Made by a program: the position numbers and the translations under genes
The notes under the pieces: generated by a model
Told to the model about the DNA's origin: nothing
The model's input: the letters and a program-made list of their open reading frames with translations, nothing else
The model's database searches: none
Shown: one piece after another, positions 6,735 through 16,214 of the stretch
Numbering within the stretch: position 1 is the stretch's first letter
Layout: the number at the start of each line of letters is the position of its first letter
Source: CAYMAZ01 sp964526285
GTDB lineage: Bacteria > Bacteroidota > Bacteroidia > Bacteroidales > DTU049
Reading direction: 5' to 3'
NCBI GenBank assembly: GCA_964526285.1
Contig: CAZGIW010000004.1
Span: 1-64,000 of the forward strand
DNA: 64,000 bases

Positions 6735-9700
6735 TTATTCTTTTTTGGATTCAGACTTTTTTAACAGGTCGTAAGCAGCTGGAGCAGCAACAAAAATTGA
6801 GCTGTATGTTCCAACAATAATTCCCACAAGCAGTGCAAATGTAAATCCGCGAATGACTTCACCACCAAAAATAAAGATGGCAAGCAAAACAACAAATGTT
6901 GTTCCGGCAGTATTGACTGTACGTGAAAGAGTACTGTTCAATGCGTCATTTATGTTTCGGAGATTATCTCTTTTGGGGAAAAGAAACTTGTTTTCACGAA
7001 TACGGTCAAAGATAATAACGGTATCATTCACCGAATAACCGATAATTGTAAGAATAGCCGCAATAAATGCCTGATCAACTTCAAGATTGAAAGGCATGAT
7101 GCCATAGAAAATTGAAAACAGACTGATTGCAATAAGTGCATCATGGAAAAGAGCAGTAAGTGCACCCACGCCATATTGCCATCTTTTGAATCGGATGGCG
7201 ATATATACAAAAATGATGATTAGAGAGATAATAACTGCGAAAACAGCACCTCTTTTAATATCACGTGCAATTGTTGGTCCAACTTTCTGAGAACTGAGTC
7301 TTCCAAGTATTCGTGCTTCATCATCTGATGTAAATTCTTCGTATGTTATAGGATTAGTGTAAAAATCTTTCACTCCTTCATAGATCTTTCTCTCAACAAG
7401 AGAGTCAAACATCTGGTCTGTTTCTTCAATCAAATAGCTGGTTGTTACTTTTATCTGATTGTTTGGTCCAAATGTTTTTACTTCAGCAGAGGCATTTTCA
7501 AAATTTGCTTCTATTGATTTGGCTATTTCAGAAGTAACAACATCCTGGTCAAACCTGATTACATATGAACGACCTCCGGCAAAATCAACTCCCAGGTTTA
7601 GTCCTCTTGTAAAGAGAAAAGAAGCACCGATAACAATTACAATAGCAGAAATTATGTATGCAGTTTTTCTTTTAGCGAGGAAATTAATATTGGTATTTGC
7701 CAGAAAGTTTCTGGTGAGTTTAATATCAAAAGTAATTTTCTTGTTTTTATCAAGCAACCAGATGAAGAATAATCTGGTGATAAAGATTGAGCAGAACAGA
7801 GATGTAATAATACCAATAATCAATGTTGTGGCAAAACCCTGTACAGGCCCACTTCCAAACACATATAGTACAATACCTGTGAGAAGAGTAGTAACGTTAC
7901 CGTCAATGATTGCAGAATAGGCGTTTTTATAGCCGTCGGTGATGGCCAGTCTGACCCCTTTTCCGGCCTGAAGTTCCTCCTTAACACGTTCATATATAAT
8001 TACGTTGGCATCTACGGCCATACCTAGAGTGAGGATAATCCCAGCAATACCCGGCAGTGTTAAAACTGCACCCAATGAAGCCAGAACGCCAAAAACAAAA
8101 AACACATTGGTAATAAGAGCAATGTTGGCAGCAATACCTGCTCTGTTATAGAAGAAAAGCATGTATATGAGCACAAGCAAAAATGCAAGCAGAAACGAAA
8201 GCAGACCGCTGTTAATTGCTTCACGGCCAAGTGATGGTCCTACAATCTCTTCTTCAACAATTTTTACCGGAGCAGTCAGTTTTCCTGATTTGAGTTTTGT
8301 TGCAAAGTCAGTTGCCTCTTCAATGGTAAAGTTTCCGGAAATTGTTGATCTGCCGGTTGGGATTTCAGTGTTTACTGTGGGCCATGAATATACCTGATCG
8401 TCAAGTACAATAGCAATTGATCGTCCAATATTTTCGGCTGTCATTCTTTTCCAAATTTTTGCACCTTCGGAATTCATAACCATAGTTACCTCCGGGCGGC
8501 CTGTTTGTCCAAAATCAGGATAGGCATCCACAATAACATCGCCACCAAGAGGAGCTATGTTGGATTTGGGAGGTAGTTTGATTGCAACTAACTGATAGAA
8601 GTTTCCCTGGCTTGCATCATCTGTTTGGACAGAACTAAAAGACCAAAGCAATTTCAAATCTGCAGGAAACATACTTTTTGTAAGCCTGAGATAATAGTTG
8701 ACTTTAGCTGTATCACTTTCTTTTGCTGTTCCAACAACAGGCCCCTGACTGGGATAATAATTGCCTTCTTCATTCTGAAAAAATGAAGGTGTTAGTAATG
8801 CAAACAATGGATTTTTTTTGGCATATTCTTCAAATGATTCGTCAGTTTCAGTTTCTGTAAGCTGCTCAAGATCAGGAAGATCATCCAATGGTGATGAGGG
8901 GGTGTCAGCATCAACTGTTGTTTCGTCATTTGTGTCTGCTTCAATATCAACGGCATCTGCAACATCTTTTACAGTATCTTTTATTTCAATTCCAAGTAGT
9001 GATGGAAGTCTTTGGTTGGCCAGTTCAAGAAATTCATAAATTTCAACAAATTCATAAGTTGCCCAAAACTCTAGTTGTGCAGTGCTTTCCAATAGTCTTC
9101 TCACACGTTCAGGGTCTTTAATTCCAGGAAGTTCAATGAGAATTCTTCCGTTGGTTGCCAGTTTTTGTATGTTTGGCTGAGCAACACCAAAGCGGTCAAT
9201 ACGGTTCCTCAGAACTTCAAATGTTCTGTCAAATGCTTCATCTGATTCTCTGCGCAGCACTTTTAACACTTCTTCATTTGATGTGTTGTGTTTGATTTCG
9301 CCCCTTAGATCACTGGTTTGGAAGAAGATAGAAAGGCTATCCCCTGGTGAAACCTCAAGAAATGCCTTATAGAAAAGATCAATAAAATCTTCCTGACTTT
9401 TTTTCTGTCTTTCTTTTGCTAAATCTATAGCTTTTCTGAATTCGGGATCCTGATTATTGCCTGAAAGAGCAATAAGCAAATCATCCATTGCTACTTCGAG
9501 AGTTACGTTCATCCCTCCCTTCAGGTCAAGACCAAGATTAAGTTCCCTTTCCTTACATTCTTTGTAAGTGTATTTCTTGATAAGAAGGTTCATGGCCGGT
9601 TGACTCATCATATCCTGCAAATATGAACTTTCGCGCTTGGCTTTTAAAGAGTCGATAATAAATTTTTCAAGAACAGGGTCTCCATTACTTAATCTTTTTG

Positions 9701-9842
9701 CTTCTTCATAAACAGAAGGATCTTCTGAAAATTCGACAGCCTGTTTTTCAATCTTTCTTGCACAGAATGTAAATGAAATTTGATAAATACTAACAAGAGC
9801 AAAGACAATTGCCAGAAATTTAATTGCACCTTTATTTTGCAT
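6735..9842 (-). CDS. secDF: Fused protein translocase subunit SecDF
   Basis: Inner-membrane accessory subunit of the Sec translocon that uses proton-motive force to pull exported proteins out. The 1,035-residue length shows SecD and SecF fused in one chain, usual in Bacteroidetes. Seen: N-terminal membrane segment; SecD motif GLDLKGGMNVTLEV at residues 104-117; a long periplasmic domain with FRNRIDRFGV (GVAQPNIQ), an acidic Thr/Asp-rich insert near residues 285-330; SecD transmembrane core with LGMAVDANVIIYERV; second-half SecF motif GLNLGVDFAGGRSY near 745 and SVNDTVIIFDRIREN near 940. Likely monocistronic, with its own -7 element 41 bp upstream. All expected motifs are intact. Confidence 0.97.
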   Translation of the reverse strand: MQNKGAIKFLAIVFALVSIYQISFTFCARKIEKQAVEFSEDPSVYEEAKRLSNGDPVLEKFIIDSLKAKRESSYLQDMMSQPAMNLLIKKYTYKECKERELNLGLDLKGGMNVTLEVAMDDLLIALSGNNQDPEFRKAIDLAKERQKKSQEDFIDLFYKAFLEVSPGDSLSIFFQTSDLRGEIKHNTSNEEVLKVLRRESDEAFDRTFEVLRNRIDRFGVAQPNIQKLATNGRILIELPGIKDPERVRRLLESTAQLEFWATYEFVEIYEFLELANQRLPSLLGIEIKDTVKDVADAVDIEADTNDETTVDADTPSSPLDDLPDLEQLTETETDESFEEYAKKNPLFALLTPSFFQNEEGNYYPSQGPVVGTAKESDTAKVNYYLRLTKSMFPADLKLLWSFSSVQTDDASQGNFYQLVAIKLPPKSNIAPLGGDVIVDAYPDFGQTGRPEVTMVMNSEGAKIWKRMTAENIGRSIAIVLDDQVYSWPTVNTEIPTGRSTISGNFTIEEATDFATKLKSGKLTAPVKIVEEEIVGPSLGREAINSGLLSFLLAFLLVLIYMLFFYNRAGIAANIALITNVFFVFGVLASLGAVLTLPGIAGIILTLGMAVDANVIIYERVKEELQAGKGVRLAITDGYKNAYSAIIDGNVTTLLTGIVLYVFGSGPVQGFATTLIIGIITSLFCSIFITRLFFIWLLDKNKKITFDIKLTRNFLANTNINFLAKRKTAYIISAIVIVIGASFLFTRGLNLGVDFAGGRSYVIRFDQDVVTSEIAKSIEANFENASAEVKTFGPNNQIKVTTSYLIEETDQMFDSLVERKIYEGVKDFYTNPITYEEFTSDDEARILGRLSSQKVGPTIARDIKRGAVFAVIISLIIIFVYIAIRFKRWQYGVGALTALFHDALIAISLFSIFYGIMPFNLEVDQAFIAAILTIIGYSVNDTVIIFDRIRENKFLFPKRDNLRNINDALNSTLSRTVNTAGTTFVVLLAIFIFGGEVIRGFTFALLVGIIVGTYSSIFVAAPAAYDLLKKSESKKE

Positions 9843-9882
9843 GGTTTTTACAGTTTATAAGTACCTTAATTTTTTGAGGGTG

Positions 9883-9914
9883 CAAAAATATAACAAGATT
9901 GGCAATTAAGCAAT
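9883..9914 (-). promoter_or_regulatory. Promoter of secDF
   Basis: On the minus strand a -7 element TATTTTTG (9890-9883) is preceded, after a 20-nt spacer, by ATTG (9914-9911), close to the Bacteroidetes -33 TTTG. The -7 element ends about 40 bp before the secDF start. Confidence 0.55.
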
Positions 9915-9988
9915 TTTATTTTTAATATATTTTTTAAAAAATGAAGTTTATGTAATTTGATTATTAATAAAAGGACAGTATTTACTGC

Positions 9989-10738
9989 TTATTTTCCTAT
10001 CATTGATCTTAGTACCAAAGCCACAGAATCCATTTTTACCTTCAGCATAGTTTCATCAAGAGGAAGATTGACAGGCACCTGCATAATAATGGGAATATTC
10101 CCGGATACAGGCAGATTATTATAAAATGTAATCATTGCTTTTTCATTAATCATTAAATGAACAGGCACTTGCATTTTTACAGGAAAAGGGAAATCAAGCT
10201 GTACGGGGAGAGTGTCAGTGAGTTCAAATCTGACAGGAATCAAACCTTCAACAGGAATCTCGTTCATACTTACAAGTAAATCCTGATTAATTGGAATTGA
10301 TGTTTCAATGGGAATATTAATAGGAATATTACCCATTTTTGCTGTAATATTCTGTTTCAGAGGAATTGTGTCAGTAATTGTTATTGTAACTGGCTTGTTG
10401 ACACTGAATATTGTATCAATATGAATAAGCTGATCAATTTGCATAGAGACCGGAATTCTGAGGAACTGTTGAATCATCAGAGTGTCAGTTATTTCAATCA
10501 TCTGGCTGATATTCATGGCAACACCAACAGGAATTCTTTCTGATATATGGAATTCACTTTCAATTTTGATTGAATCCTCAATGGTCATGTTCTGAGTAAT
10601 TACAGTATTTCCTGTTGATTCAAGCAAATCTGCCATGGTTTCAACTTTTGATGCAAGTGAAAAATAGAGCATTATTGCTGTAACAGCAACAATAATATTA
10701 AACCCAAGAGAAATATAAAGCAATAAATTTTTTTTCAA
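9989..10738 (-). CDS. Membrane-anchored protein of IPV-type quasi-repeats, family not recognised
   Basis: A 249-residue protein I do not recognise. Seen: N-terminal membrane anchor (about residues 5-29, LLLYISLGFNIIVAVTAIML), then an outer region made almost wholly of short segments of alternating hydrophobic and polar residues with repeated IPV, IPI, IPL and LPV steps and recurrent ITDT/LTDT. About a dozen such steps occur, roughly every 15-25 residues. There are no cysteines and few aromatic residues. This suggests an extended or stacked beta structure in the periplasm. The start must be the TTG at 10736-10738, since a stop lies two codons upstream and no ATG fits the anchor. It lies between secDF and divergent dnaE. 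Confidence 0.68.
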   Translation of the reverse strand: MKKNLLLYISLGFNIIVAVTAIMLYFSLASKVETMADLLESTGNTVITQNMTIEDSIKIESEFHISERIPVGVAMNISQMIEITDTLMIQQFLRIPVSMQIDQLIHIDTIFSVNKPVTITITDTIPLKQNITAKMGNIPINIPIETSIPINQDLLVSMNEIPVEGLIPVRFELTDTLPVQLDFPFPVKMQVPVHLMINEKAMITFYNNLPVSGNIPIIMQVPVNLPLDETMLKVKMDSVALVLRSMIGK

Positions 10739-10857
10739 AACCTAATTCTGTTGTGTATGTTGAACTTAGCCATTTTTATTGCAAATTGTTAATAAATTCA
10801 GCAAAATGCAGAGGTAAAATTACGTATTTTTACACACTTGCAATTAAAAAAGTGATT

Positions 10858-13800
10858 ATGGCAGAATTTACTCATTTACATGTACATACACAATATTCCA
10901 TTCTTGACGGCGCATCAAAAATGAAAGATCTTTTTCGAAGAGCTGTTGAGCTTGACATGAATGCCATTGCAATGACAGACCATGGAAATTTATATGGTGT
11001 AATGGATTTTCTAAAGCATTCAAAGAATTATGATGTAAAACCCATTATCGGAGTTGAAACCTATGTGGCAAGAGGGAATGTGGATTCAAAATCTGCAGTT
11101 GAAGACAGAAGTGGATATCATCTTATATTGCTTGCCAAAAATTTTGCCGGATACAAGAATCTGATCAAACTGGTTACAAGAAGTTATACTGAAGGGTTTT
11201 ATTATACACCACGAATTGACAAATCATGGCTAAAGGGCAACACAGAAGGATTAATTGCTTCCTCTGCATGTCTGGGTGGTGAAATTGCAAAAATGGTTTT
11301 AAACAAAGGCGTGGATGAAGCCGAAAAGTCACTTCAGTTTTATCTGGATACTTTCGGGGATGATTTTTACCTTGAGATAATGAATCATGGAATACCTGAG
11401 CAGCAGGAACTGAATCCTGCGCTTGTGTCCATGTCGCAGAAATTTGGAGTCAAACTACTGGCAACCAATGACATGCATTATGTTATGGAGGATGATTTTG
11501 AAGCGCACAAGTTGCTTATAGCAATCAATACAGGAAAAGATATTAATGAAGACACACTTCATTATACAGGGCAGGAGTATATGAAATCATTCGAAGAAAT
11601 GCAGAAGAGTCTGCCTCAATGGCCTGAAGCACTACAGAACACAGTGATTCTTTCTGATTCAATTGAAAAATATGATCTTGAAAGGAAGGTGATTATGCCT
11701 GTTTTTCCCATTCCTGAAAATTTTTCTGACGATGATGATTTTTTGAGGCACATTTCTTTCGAGGGAGCAAAAAAAAGATATGGAGAGCTGAATGATGAAA
11801 TTAAAGAGCGACTGGAATATGAACTGAATGTGATTAAAAACATGGGTTTTGCAGGGTACTTTCTTATCGTTTCCGATTTGATAAAAGCTGCCAGAGAAAA
11901 TGGCGTTCTTGTGGGACCCGGTCGTGGTTCTGCAGCAGGCTCATGCGTGGCATATTGTATTGGTATTACCAACATAGATCCCATTGCATATAAATTGCTT
12001 TTTGAACGTTTTCTCAACCCTGAGCGTATCAGTATGCCTGATATTGATATTGATTTTGATGATTATGGCAGAGAAAAGGTGTTTGATTATGTTATTAATA
12101 AATATGGTAAGGAAAAAGTAGCGCAGATAGTCACCTTTGGTACACTGGGTTCACGTTCTTCAATTCGTGATGTTGCCAGAGTTCTTGGAGCAGAATTATC
12201 ACTTGCTGACAGGTTGGCAAAAATGATACCCGAGGGAGTTGACATGACTATCGAACGCGCACTGAAAGAGAGTTCAGAATTTAAAAATGCACTTGAAAAA
12301 GGAACTGACATAGAAAAGAGAATCATTGAAAATGCCCGCAAATTGGAGGGATTGATCAGACAAACCGGCGTGCATGCTTGTGGTACAATTATCGGACGTG
12401 ATGCATTGGTGAATGATATTCCCCTGGCCAGGGCAAAAGACAGTGAATTGCCGGTGACTCAATACGAGGGGACACTCGTTGAAGCAGCAGGAATGCTGAA
12501 AATGGATTTTCTTGGGCTAAAAACACTTTCAATTATGAAAGATGCCATCTCCATAATCAAAGCAAGGCATGGCAATGAAATTTTTATTGATGATATTCCA
12601 TTTGATGACTCAAAAACATTTGAATTGTTTCAAAAGGGTGATACTGTGGGGATTTTTCAGTTTGAATCTGCCGGAATGAGAAAATGGCTTGCTGAGCTGA
12701 AACCCACTCATATTGAAGACCTGATAGCCATGAATGCGTTGTTTAGGCCTGGTCCAATGGATTATATTCAGGTATATATTGACCGTAAACATGGAAGAAA
12801 ATCGGTTGAATATCCCCATCCACTTTTAGAGCCAATTTTGAAAAATACTTATGGTATTATGGTTTATCAGGAGCAGATTATGGAAGCTGCAAGAATTCTG
12901 GCGGGCTACTCACTTGGAGGTGCCGATATCCTGAGACGTGCTATGGGAAAAAAGAAACCTGAAGAAATGGCCAAGCAAAAAAGTATTTTTCTTGAAGGAG
13001 CCAAAACACTTCATGGGATTCAGGAAGATCAGGGAGTTTCAATTTTTACCAAAATTGAACATTTTGCCAATTATGGGTTTAATCGCTCTCATTCAGCAGC
13101 TTATGCTGTTCTTGCCATTCAAACTGCATGGCTCAAAGCACATTATCCCGCAGAATATATGGCAGCTGTGTTAACACACAACCTGAATGATATAAAAAAC
13201 ATTACATTATATATTGATGAAGCCAAACGTATGGGCATTGATGTATTAGGTCCTGATGTGAATGAGAGTTTTAAATATTTTTCTGTAACAAAAGAAGGGC
13301 AGATCAGGTTTGGGTTGGCTGCTATAAAAAATGTAGGAGAGGCCGCTGCCGAATCTCTCATCAGAGAGAGAAAAGAAAATGGGACTTATGATAATCTTCA
13401 GGATTTTCTAAAACGCCTCAATTCAAGAAATGTCAACAAACGGTGTGTTGAAGCTTTGGCATATACAGGGGCATTTGATAGTTTTGGTTATCATCGTGCT
13501 CAGTTTTTTCACAAAGAGAATGAAACAGCAGCCCCCTTTATTGATATAATGGTTCGTCATGCTTCTCATCTTCAGTCAATTGCATCTTCTAATCAGCAAT
13601 CACTTTTTGGTGACTCAGAGGAAGCAAGTATGCCAGAACTTATTGTTCCTCAATGTGAGCCGTTTACCCTGTTTGAACAGCTGAAATTTGAAAAGGATTA
13701 TGCAGGGTTTTATATTCATGCGCATCCACTTGAACAGTACAGTTTGATTATGCAAAAGTTTTGCAACGGAAGTGTAGTGAAGGTTATTGGTGCTCACAAA

Positions 13801-14313
13801 AATCAGGCAGAAGCAAAGTTCTCACTTGCAGGTATGGTGGTGGATTCTCAGGAAAAACTATCAAAAAACAATACAAAATACGGGTTTATTTCCATTGAAG
13901 ACGAAACAGGAACAATGAATATTCATCTTTTCGGAGAACAATATTTAAAATTTAAACATTTTGCTGAAAAGGGGATATTCTTATTTATTGAACTGAAAGT
14001 GCAGAAGAGTTTTAAAAACAATCAGTTTGAAATCAGGGTTGTGAACATGAGTCAGATTTCTGATGTGGAAGAAAAAATTCAGCACGCTGTTGTCGTCATT
14101 TCAACTTCGCATCTGAAAGAACATCTTGAAGAAATCATTTCAACAATTCAAAAGGGAAAAGGGAATATCAATTTAAAATTGTGTGTAGTTGGAAAAAACA
14201 GTAATGATGAAGATTTTGGATGTGATTTGCTATTTAATAAAAGAAAAGTTAATCTTGATGTTATTAAGTATTTTCATGAAATGGAGGGGACAGTGGTGAG
14301 AGAATTGAGGTAA
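10858..14313 (+). CDS. dnaE: DNA polymerase III subunit alpha
   Basis: Catalytic subunit of the replicative DNA polymerase. 1,151 residues from the ATG at 10858; the 35 residues that could be read upstream are not part of the family. Seen: N-terminal PHP domain (HLHVHTQYSILDG, DHGNLYG); polymerase palm with GPGRGSAAGSCVAY and the catalytic acidic motif PDIDIDF (Asp395, Asp397, Asp399); fingers with FRPGPMDYI, ANYGFNRSHSAAYA; tandem helix-hairpin-helix and OB fold near residue 995-1050 (MVVDSQEKLSKNNTKYGF); the C-terminal tail is short. The intact PHP and polymerase motifs make it the main replicase. Divergent from the IPV-repeat gene. Confidence 0.97.
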   Translation: MAEFTHLHVHTQYSILDGASKMKDLFRRAVELDMNAIAMTDHGNLYGVMDFLKHSKNYDVKPIIGVETYVARGNVDSKSAVEDRSGYHLILLAKNFAGYKNLIKLVTRSYTEGFYYTPRIDKSWLKGNTEGLIASSACLGGEIAKMVLNKGVDEAEKSLQFYLDTFGDDFYLEIMNHGIPEQQELNPALVSMSQKFGVKLLATNDMHYVMEDDFEAHKLLIAINTGKDINEDTLHYTGQEYMKSFEEMQKSLPQWPEALQNTVILSDSIEKYDLERKVIMPVFPIPENFSDDDDFLRHISFEGAKKRYGELNDEIKERLEYELNVIKNMGFAGYFLIVSDLIKAARENGVLVGPGRGSAAGSCVAYCIGITNIDPIAYKLLFERFLNPERISMPDIDIDFDDYGREKVFDYVINKYGKEKVAQIVTFGTLGSRSSIRDVARVLGAELSLADRLAKMIPEGVDMTIERALKESSEFKNALEKGTDIEKRIIENARKLEGLIRQTGVHACGTIIGRDALVNDIPLARAKDSELPVTQYEGTLVEAAGMLKMDFLGLKTLSIMKDAISIIKARHGNEIFIDDIPFDDSKTFELFQKGDTVGIFQFESAGMRKWLAELKPTHIEDLIAMNALFRPGPMDYIQVYIDRKHGRKSVEYPHPLLEPILKNTYGIMVYQEQIMEAARILAGYSLGGADILRRAMGKKKPEEMAKQKSIFLEGAKTLHGIQEDQGVSIFTKIEHFANYGFNRSHSAAYAVLAIQTAWLKAHYPAEYMAAVLTHNLNDIKNITLYIDEAKRMGIDVLGPDVNESFKYFSVTKEGQIRFGLAAIKNVGEAAAESLIRERKENGTYDNLQDFLKRLNSRNVNKRCVEALAYTGAFDSFGYHRAQFFHKENETAAPFIDIMVRHASHLQSIASSNQQSLFGDSEEASMPELIVPQCEPFTLFEQLKFEKDYAGFYIHAHPLEQYSLIMQKFCNGSVVKVIGAHKNQAEAKFSLAGMVVDSQEKLSKNNTKYGFISIEDETGTMNIHLFGEQYLKFKHFAEKGIFLFIELKVQKSFKNNQFEIRVVNMSQISDVEEKIQHAVVVISTSHLKEHLEEIISTIQKGKGNINLKLCVVGKNSNDEDFGCDLLFNKRKVNLDVIKYFHEMEGTVVRELR

Positions 14314-14343
14314 TTTTTTCCCCTAAATTTGAAAATTTAATTT

Positions 14344-14351
14344 TATCTTTG
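14344..14351 (+). promoter_or_regulatory. -7 promoter element for the T9SS cargo gene
   Basis: TATCTTTG is a full match to TAnnTTTG and lies 27 bp before the start codon at 14379. No TTTG is found at the usual 19-20 nt distance upstream. Confidence 0.5.
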
Positions 14352-14378
14352 TAAAATCTAACATTAAAACAAAAAAAC

Positions 14379-15746
14379 ATGAAAAAACTGTATTTTTTTG
14401 CATTTATTATCATTGTAAATGCCTCTTTTGTGCTTTTAAATGCGCAAAGCCTTAACAGCGATGATGTTGTAGCCAGTCCGTCTATAACTAAAGCTGTTGT
14501 TAATTTTGAAATTCCAGAGACAGGGGTTTGGCTCGCTGGTGAAAAATCAACCATTCTGTTTGACAATGGTCCACTTGTAACTCACCCTGATCAGGGAAGT
14601 GGCTCAGATACAAGCATGCTTCAAACAGCGCTTGGAATGACTACTCTTGGAGCAGGCGCTCAGTTTTCAGCAGGGAACAGAGTTGCAGAAGATATTGTGA
14701 TTACGCAGGACTGCACCATTGATTCAATATCTTTCTTTGCCTATCAGACAGGATCATCAACTACTTCAACAATTACTGGGGTCAACCTGCAAGTTTGGGA
14801 TGGAGTTCCTGGTGATCCCGGAAGCAATGTTGTGTGGGGAAGTTCAACAACAAACATAATGGGAACAACAAGTTTTACCAATATTTACAGGATGTCTGAT
14901 ACAGGCCCTGGTACAACAAGACCTATCATGGTTGCTTATGCAGTAACATCAGGATTGGTTTTATCTCCCGGAACATATTGGTTCGACTGGCAGTATGATG
15001 GTTCTCTCGCTTCAGGCCCATGGGCTCCTCCGGTTTCAATAATTGGACAGACAACAACTGGAAATGCAAAACAATTTACAGCATCTTCAGGTGCCTGGGC
15101 TGATTTAACGGATGGTGGTACACTTACTCCTCAGGGACTTCCTTTTGTTGTTTACGGTGAAGTTGGTATTGTTGAAACTCATGATGTGGGCGTTGCATTA
15201 CTGGTTGCTCCAGTTTCTGGAGAACTTACTGCAACTGCAACTGTTACAGTTCAAATTGAGAATTTTGGAAGTGAAAATGAAACAGGTTTTGATGTTGCAT
15301 TCCAGATTAACGGAGGAACAGTGGAAACACAAACAGTTTCTGCAACAGTAAACGGTGGAGCAACATTAGACTATACTTTTACTGGTACCTATGATTTTTC
15401 TGCCACTGGTGCAATTACTGTAAGAGCATGGACTGAGCTTGCAGCTGATGAGGACAACACAAATGATACCCTCGAAGTTGTGATTAATAACTACACACAA
15501 ATTGAAGACATTTCTGCTTCTGGATTTGTTGTGTATCCAAATCCTGCAGTGTATCCCGTGAAAGTTTCAGGAAATGAAAATGTTGTTCTGGTGCAGGTGA
15601 TTGATATTACCGGAAAAGTTGTTTTCTCAGACCAACCAAATAAAAAAGAATTCTATGTAAGTTTCCATAATTTTGCAGAAGGCATTTACAATATGGTTCT
15701 TACAACAGAAACTACAGTTTATACACATAAAATTATAAAACCTTAA
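14379..15746 (+). CDS. Secreted protein with CARDB-like domain and type A T9SS sorting domain
   Basis: A 455-residue exported surface protein. Seen: signal peptide (1-23, ending LLNAQ); a central region (about 60-290) rich in Ser/Thr/Gly with no recognised family, containing repeated aromatic strand segments; a CARDB-like Ig module at about 268-370 (ATVTVQIENFGSENETG, DNTNDTLEVVI); and a C-terminal type A sorting domain at about 385-455 (VYPNPAVYPVKVSG, VIDITGKVVF, FAEGIYNMVLTT, HKIIKP). The last part directs secretion by T9SS and cleavage or lipid anchoring at the surface. It is probably monocistronic, with its own promoter and terminator. Enzyme activity is not evident. Confidence 0.82.
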   Translation: MKKLYFFAFIIIVNASFVLLNAQSLNSDDVVASPSITKAVVNFEIPETGVWLAGEKSTILFDNGPLVTHPDQGSGSDTSMLQTALGMTTLGAGAQFSAGNRVAEDIVITQDCTIDSISFFAYQTGSSTTSTITGVNLQVWDGVPGDPGSNVVWGSSTTNIMGTTSFTNIYRMSDTGPGTTRPIMVAYAVTSGLVLSPGTYWFDWQYDGSLASGPWAPPVSIIGQTTTGNAKQFTASSGAWADLTDGGTLTPQGLPFVVYGEVGIVETHDVGVALLVAPVSGELTATATVTVQIENFGSENETGFDVAFQINGGTVETQTVSATVNGGATLDYTFTGTYDFSATGAITVRAWTELAADEDNTNDTLEVVINNYTQIEDISASGFVVYPNPAVYPVKVSGNENVVLVQVIDITGKVVFSDQPNKKEFYVSFHNFAEGIYNMVLTTETTVYTHKIIKP

Positions 15747-15767
15747 GGGTTTGTAGGTTCTCTGCAG

Positions 15768-15803
15768 AAGCCGGTTGAGTTGAAAAATTCAACCGGCTTT
15801 TTT
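15768..15803 (+). terminator. Rho-independent terminator
   Basis: Arms AAGCCGGTTGA and TCAACCGGCTT (11 bp, perfect) around a 10-nt loop, followed by a T run. It ends the T9SS cargo transcript. Confidence 0.92.
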
Positions 15804-15845
15804 ATTATCGATAAAAAAACATACAGGCTGTTTCAATTTTTTTGA

Positions 15846-15853
15846 TAACTTTG
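15846..15853 (+). promoter_or_regulatory. -7 promoter element for trxA
   Basis: TAACTTTG is a full match to the TAnnTTTG consensus, 31 bp before the trxA ATG and downstream of a strong terminator, so it should start the trxA-DUF58-PH-like transcript. Confidence 0.6.
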
Positions 15854-15884
15854 TAATGAATTAATAAATTAAAAAATATAGATA

Positions 15885-16202
15885 ATGGCAATTGAAATTA
15901 ACGACACCAATTTTCAGGAATTGGTTATTGACTCAGGCAAACCTGCATTACTTGATTTTTGGGCAGAATGGTGTGGGCCATGCCGTATGATAGCTCCTAT
16001 TGTTGAAGAGCTCAGTGTGGAATATGGAGAACAAATTGTAATCGGAAAGGTGGATGTGGATAGCAGTCCCGGAATTACAGCAAAATTTGGAATACGTTCA
16101 ATACCAACACTTCTTTATTTCAAAAACGGAGAAGTAGTGGATAAGCAACTTGGAGCTGTTCCCCGTAACACAATTGAAGACAAATTGAAGTCTTTGCTTT
16201 AA
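15885..16202 (+). CDS. trxA: Thioredoxin
   Basis: Small cytoplasmic dithiol oxidoreductase that reduces protein disulfides. 105 residues, the usual length. Seen: active site WCGPC with Cys30 and Cys33 in the context FWAEWCGPCRM, the conserved Asp in VDVDSSP, and the cis-Pro loop IRSIPTLLYFKNGE. No signal peptide, so cytoplasmic. The next gene starts 12 bp later on the same strand with TTG, so the two are probably co-transcribed. Confidence 0.97.
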   Translation: MAIEINDTNFQELVIDSGKPALLDFWAEWCGPCRMIAPIVEELSVEYGEQIVIGKVDVDSSPGITAKFGIRSIPTLLYFKNGEVVDKQLGAVPRNTIEDKLKSLL

Positions 16203-16214
16203 TACCAGATAGTT

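Noticed and set aside
8818..9121. Plus-strand readings opposite secDF
   Set aside because: Low-complexity Ser or Gln/His-rich shadows of the acidic insert of SecD.
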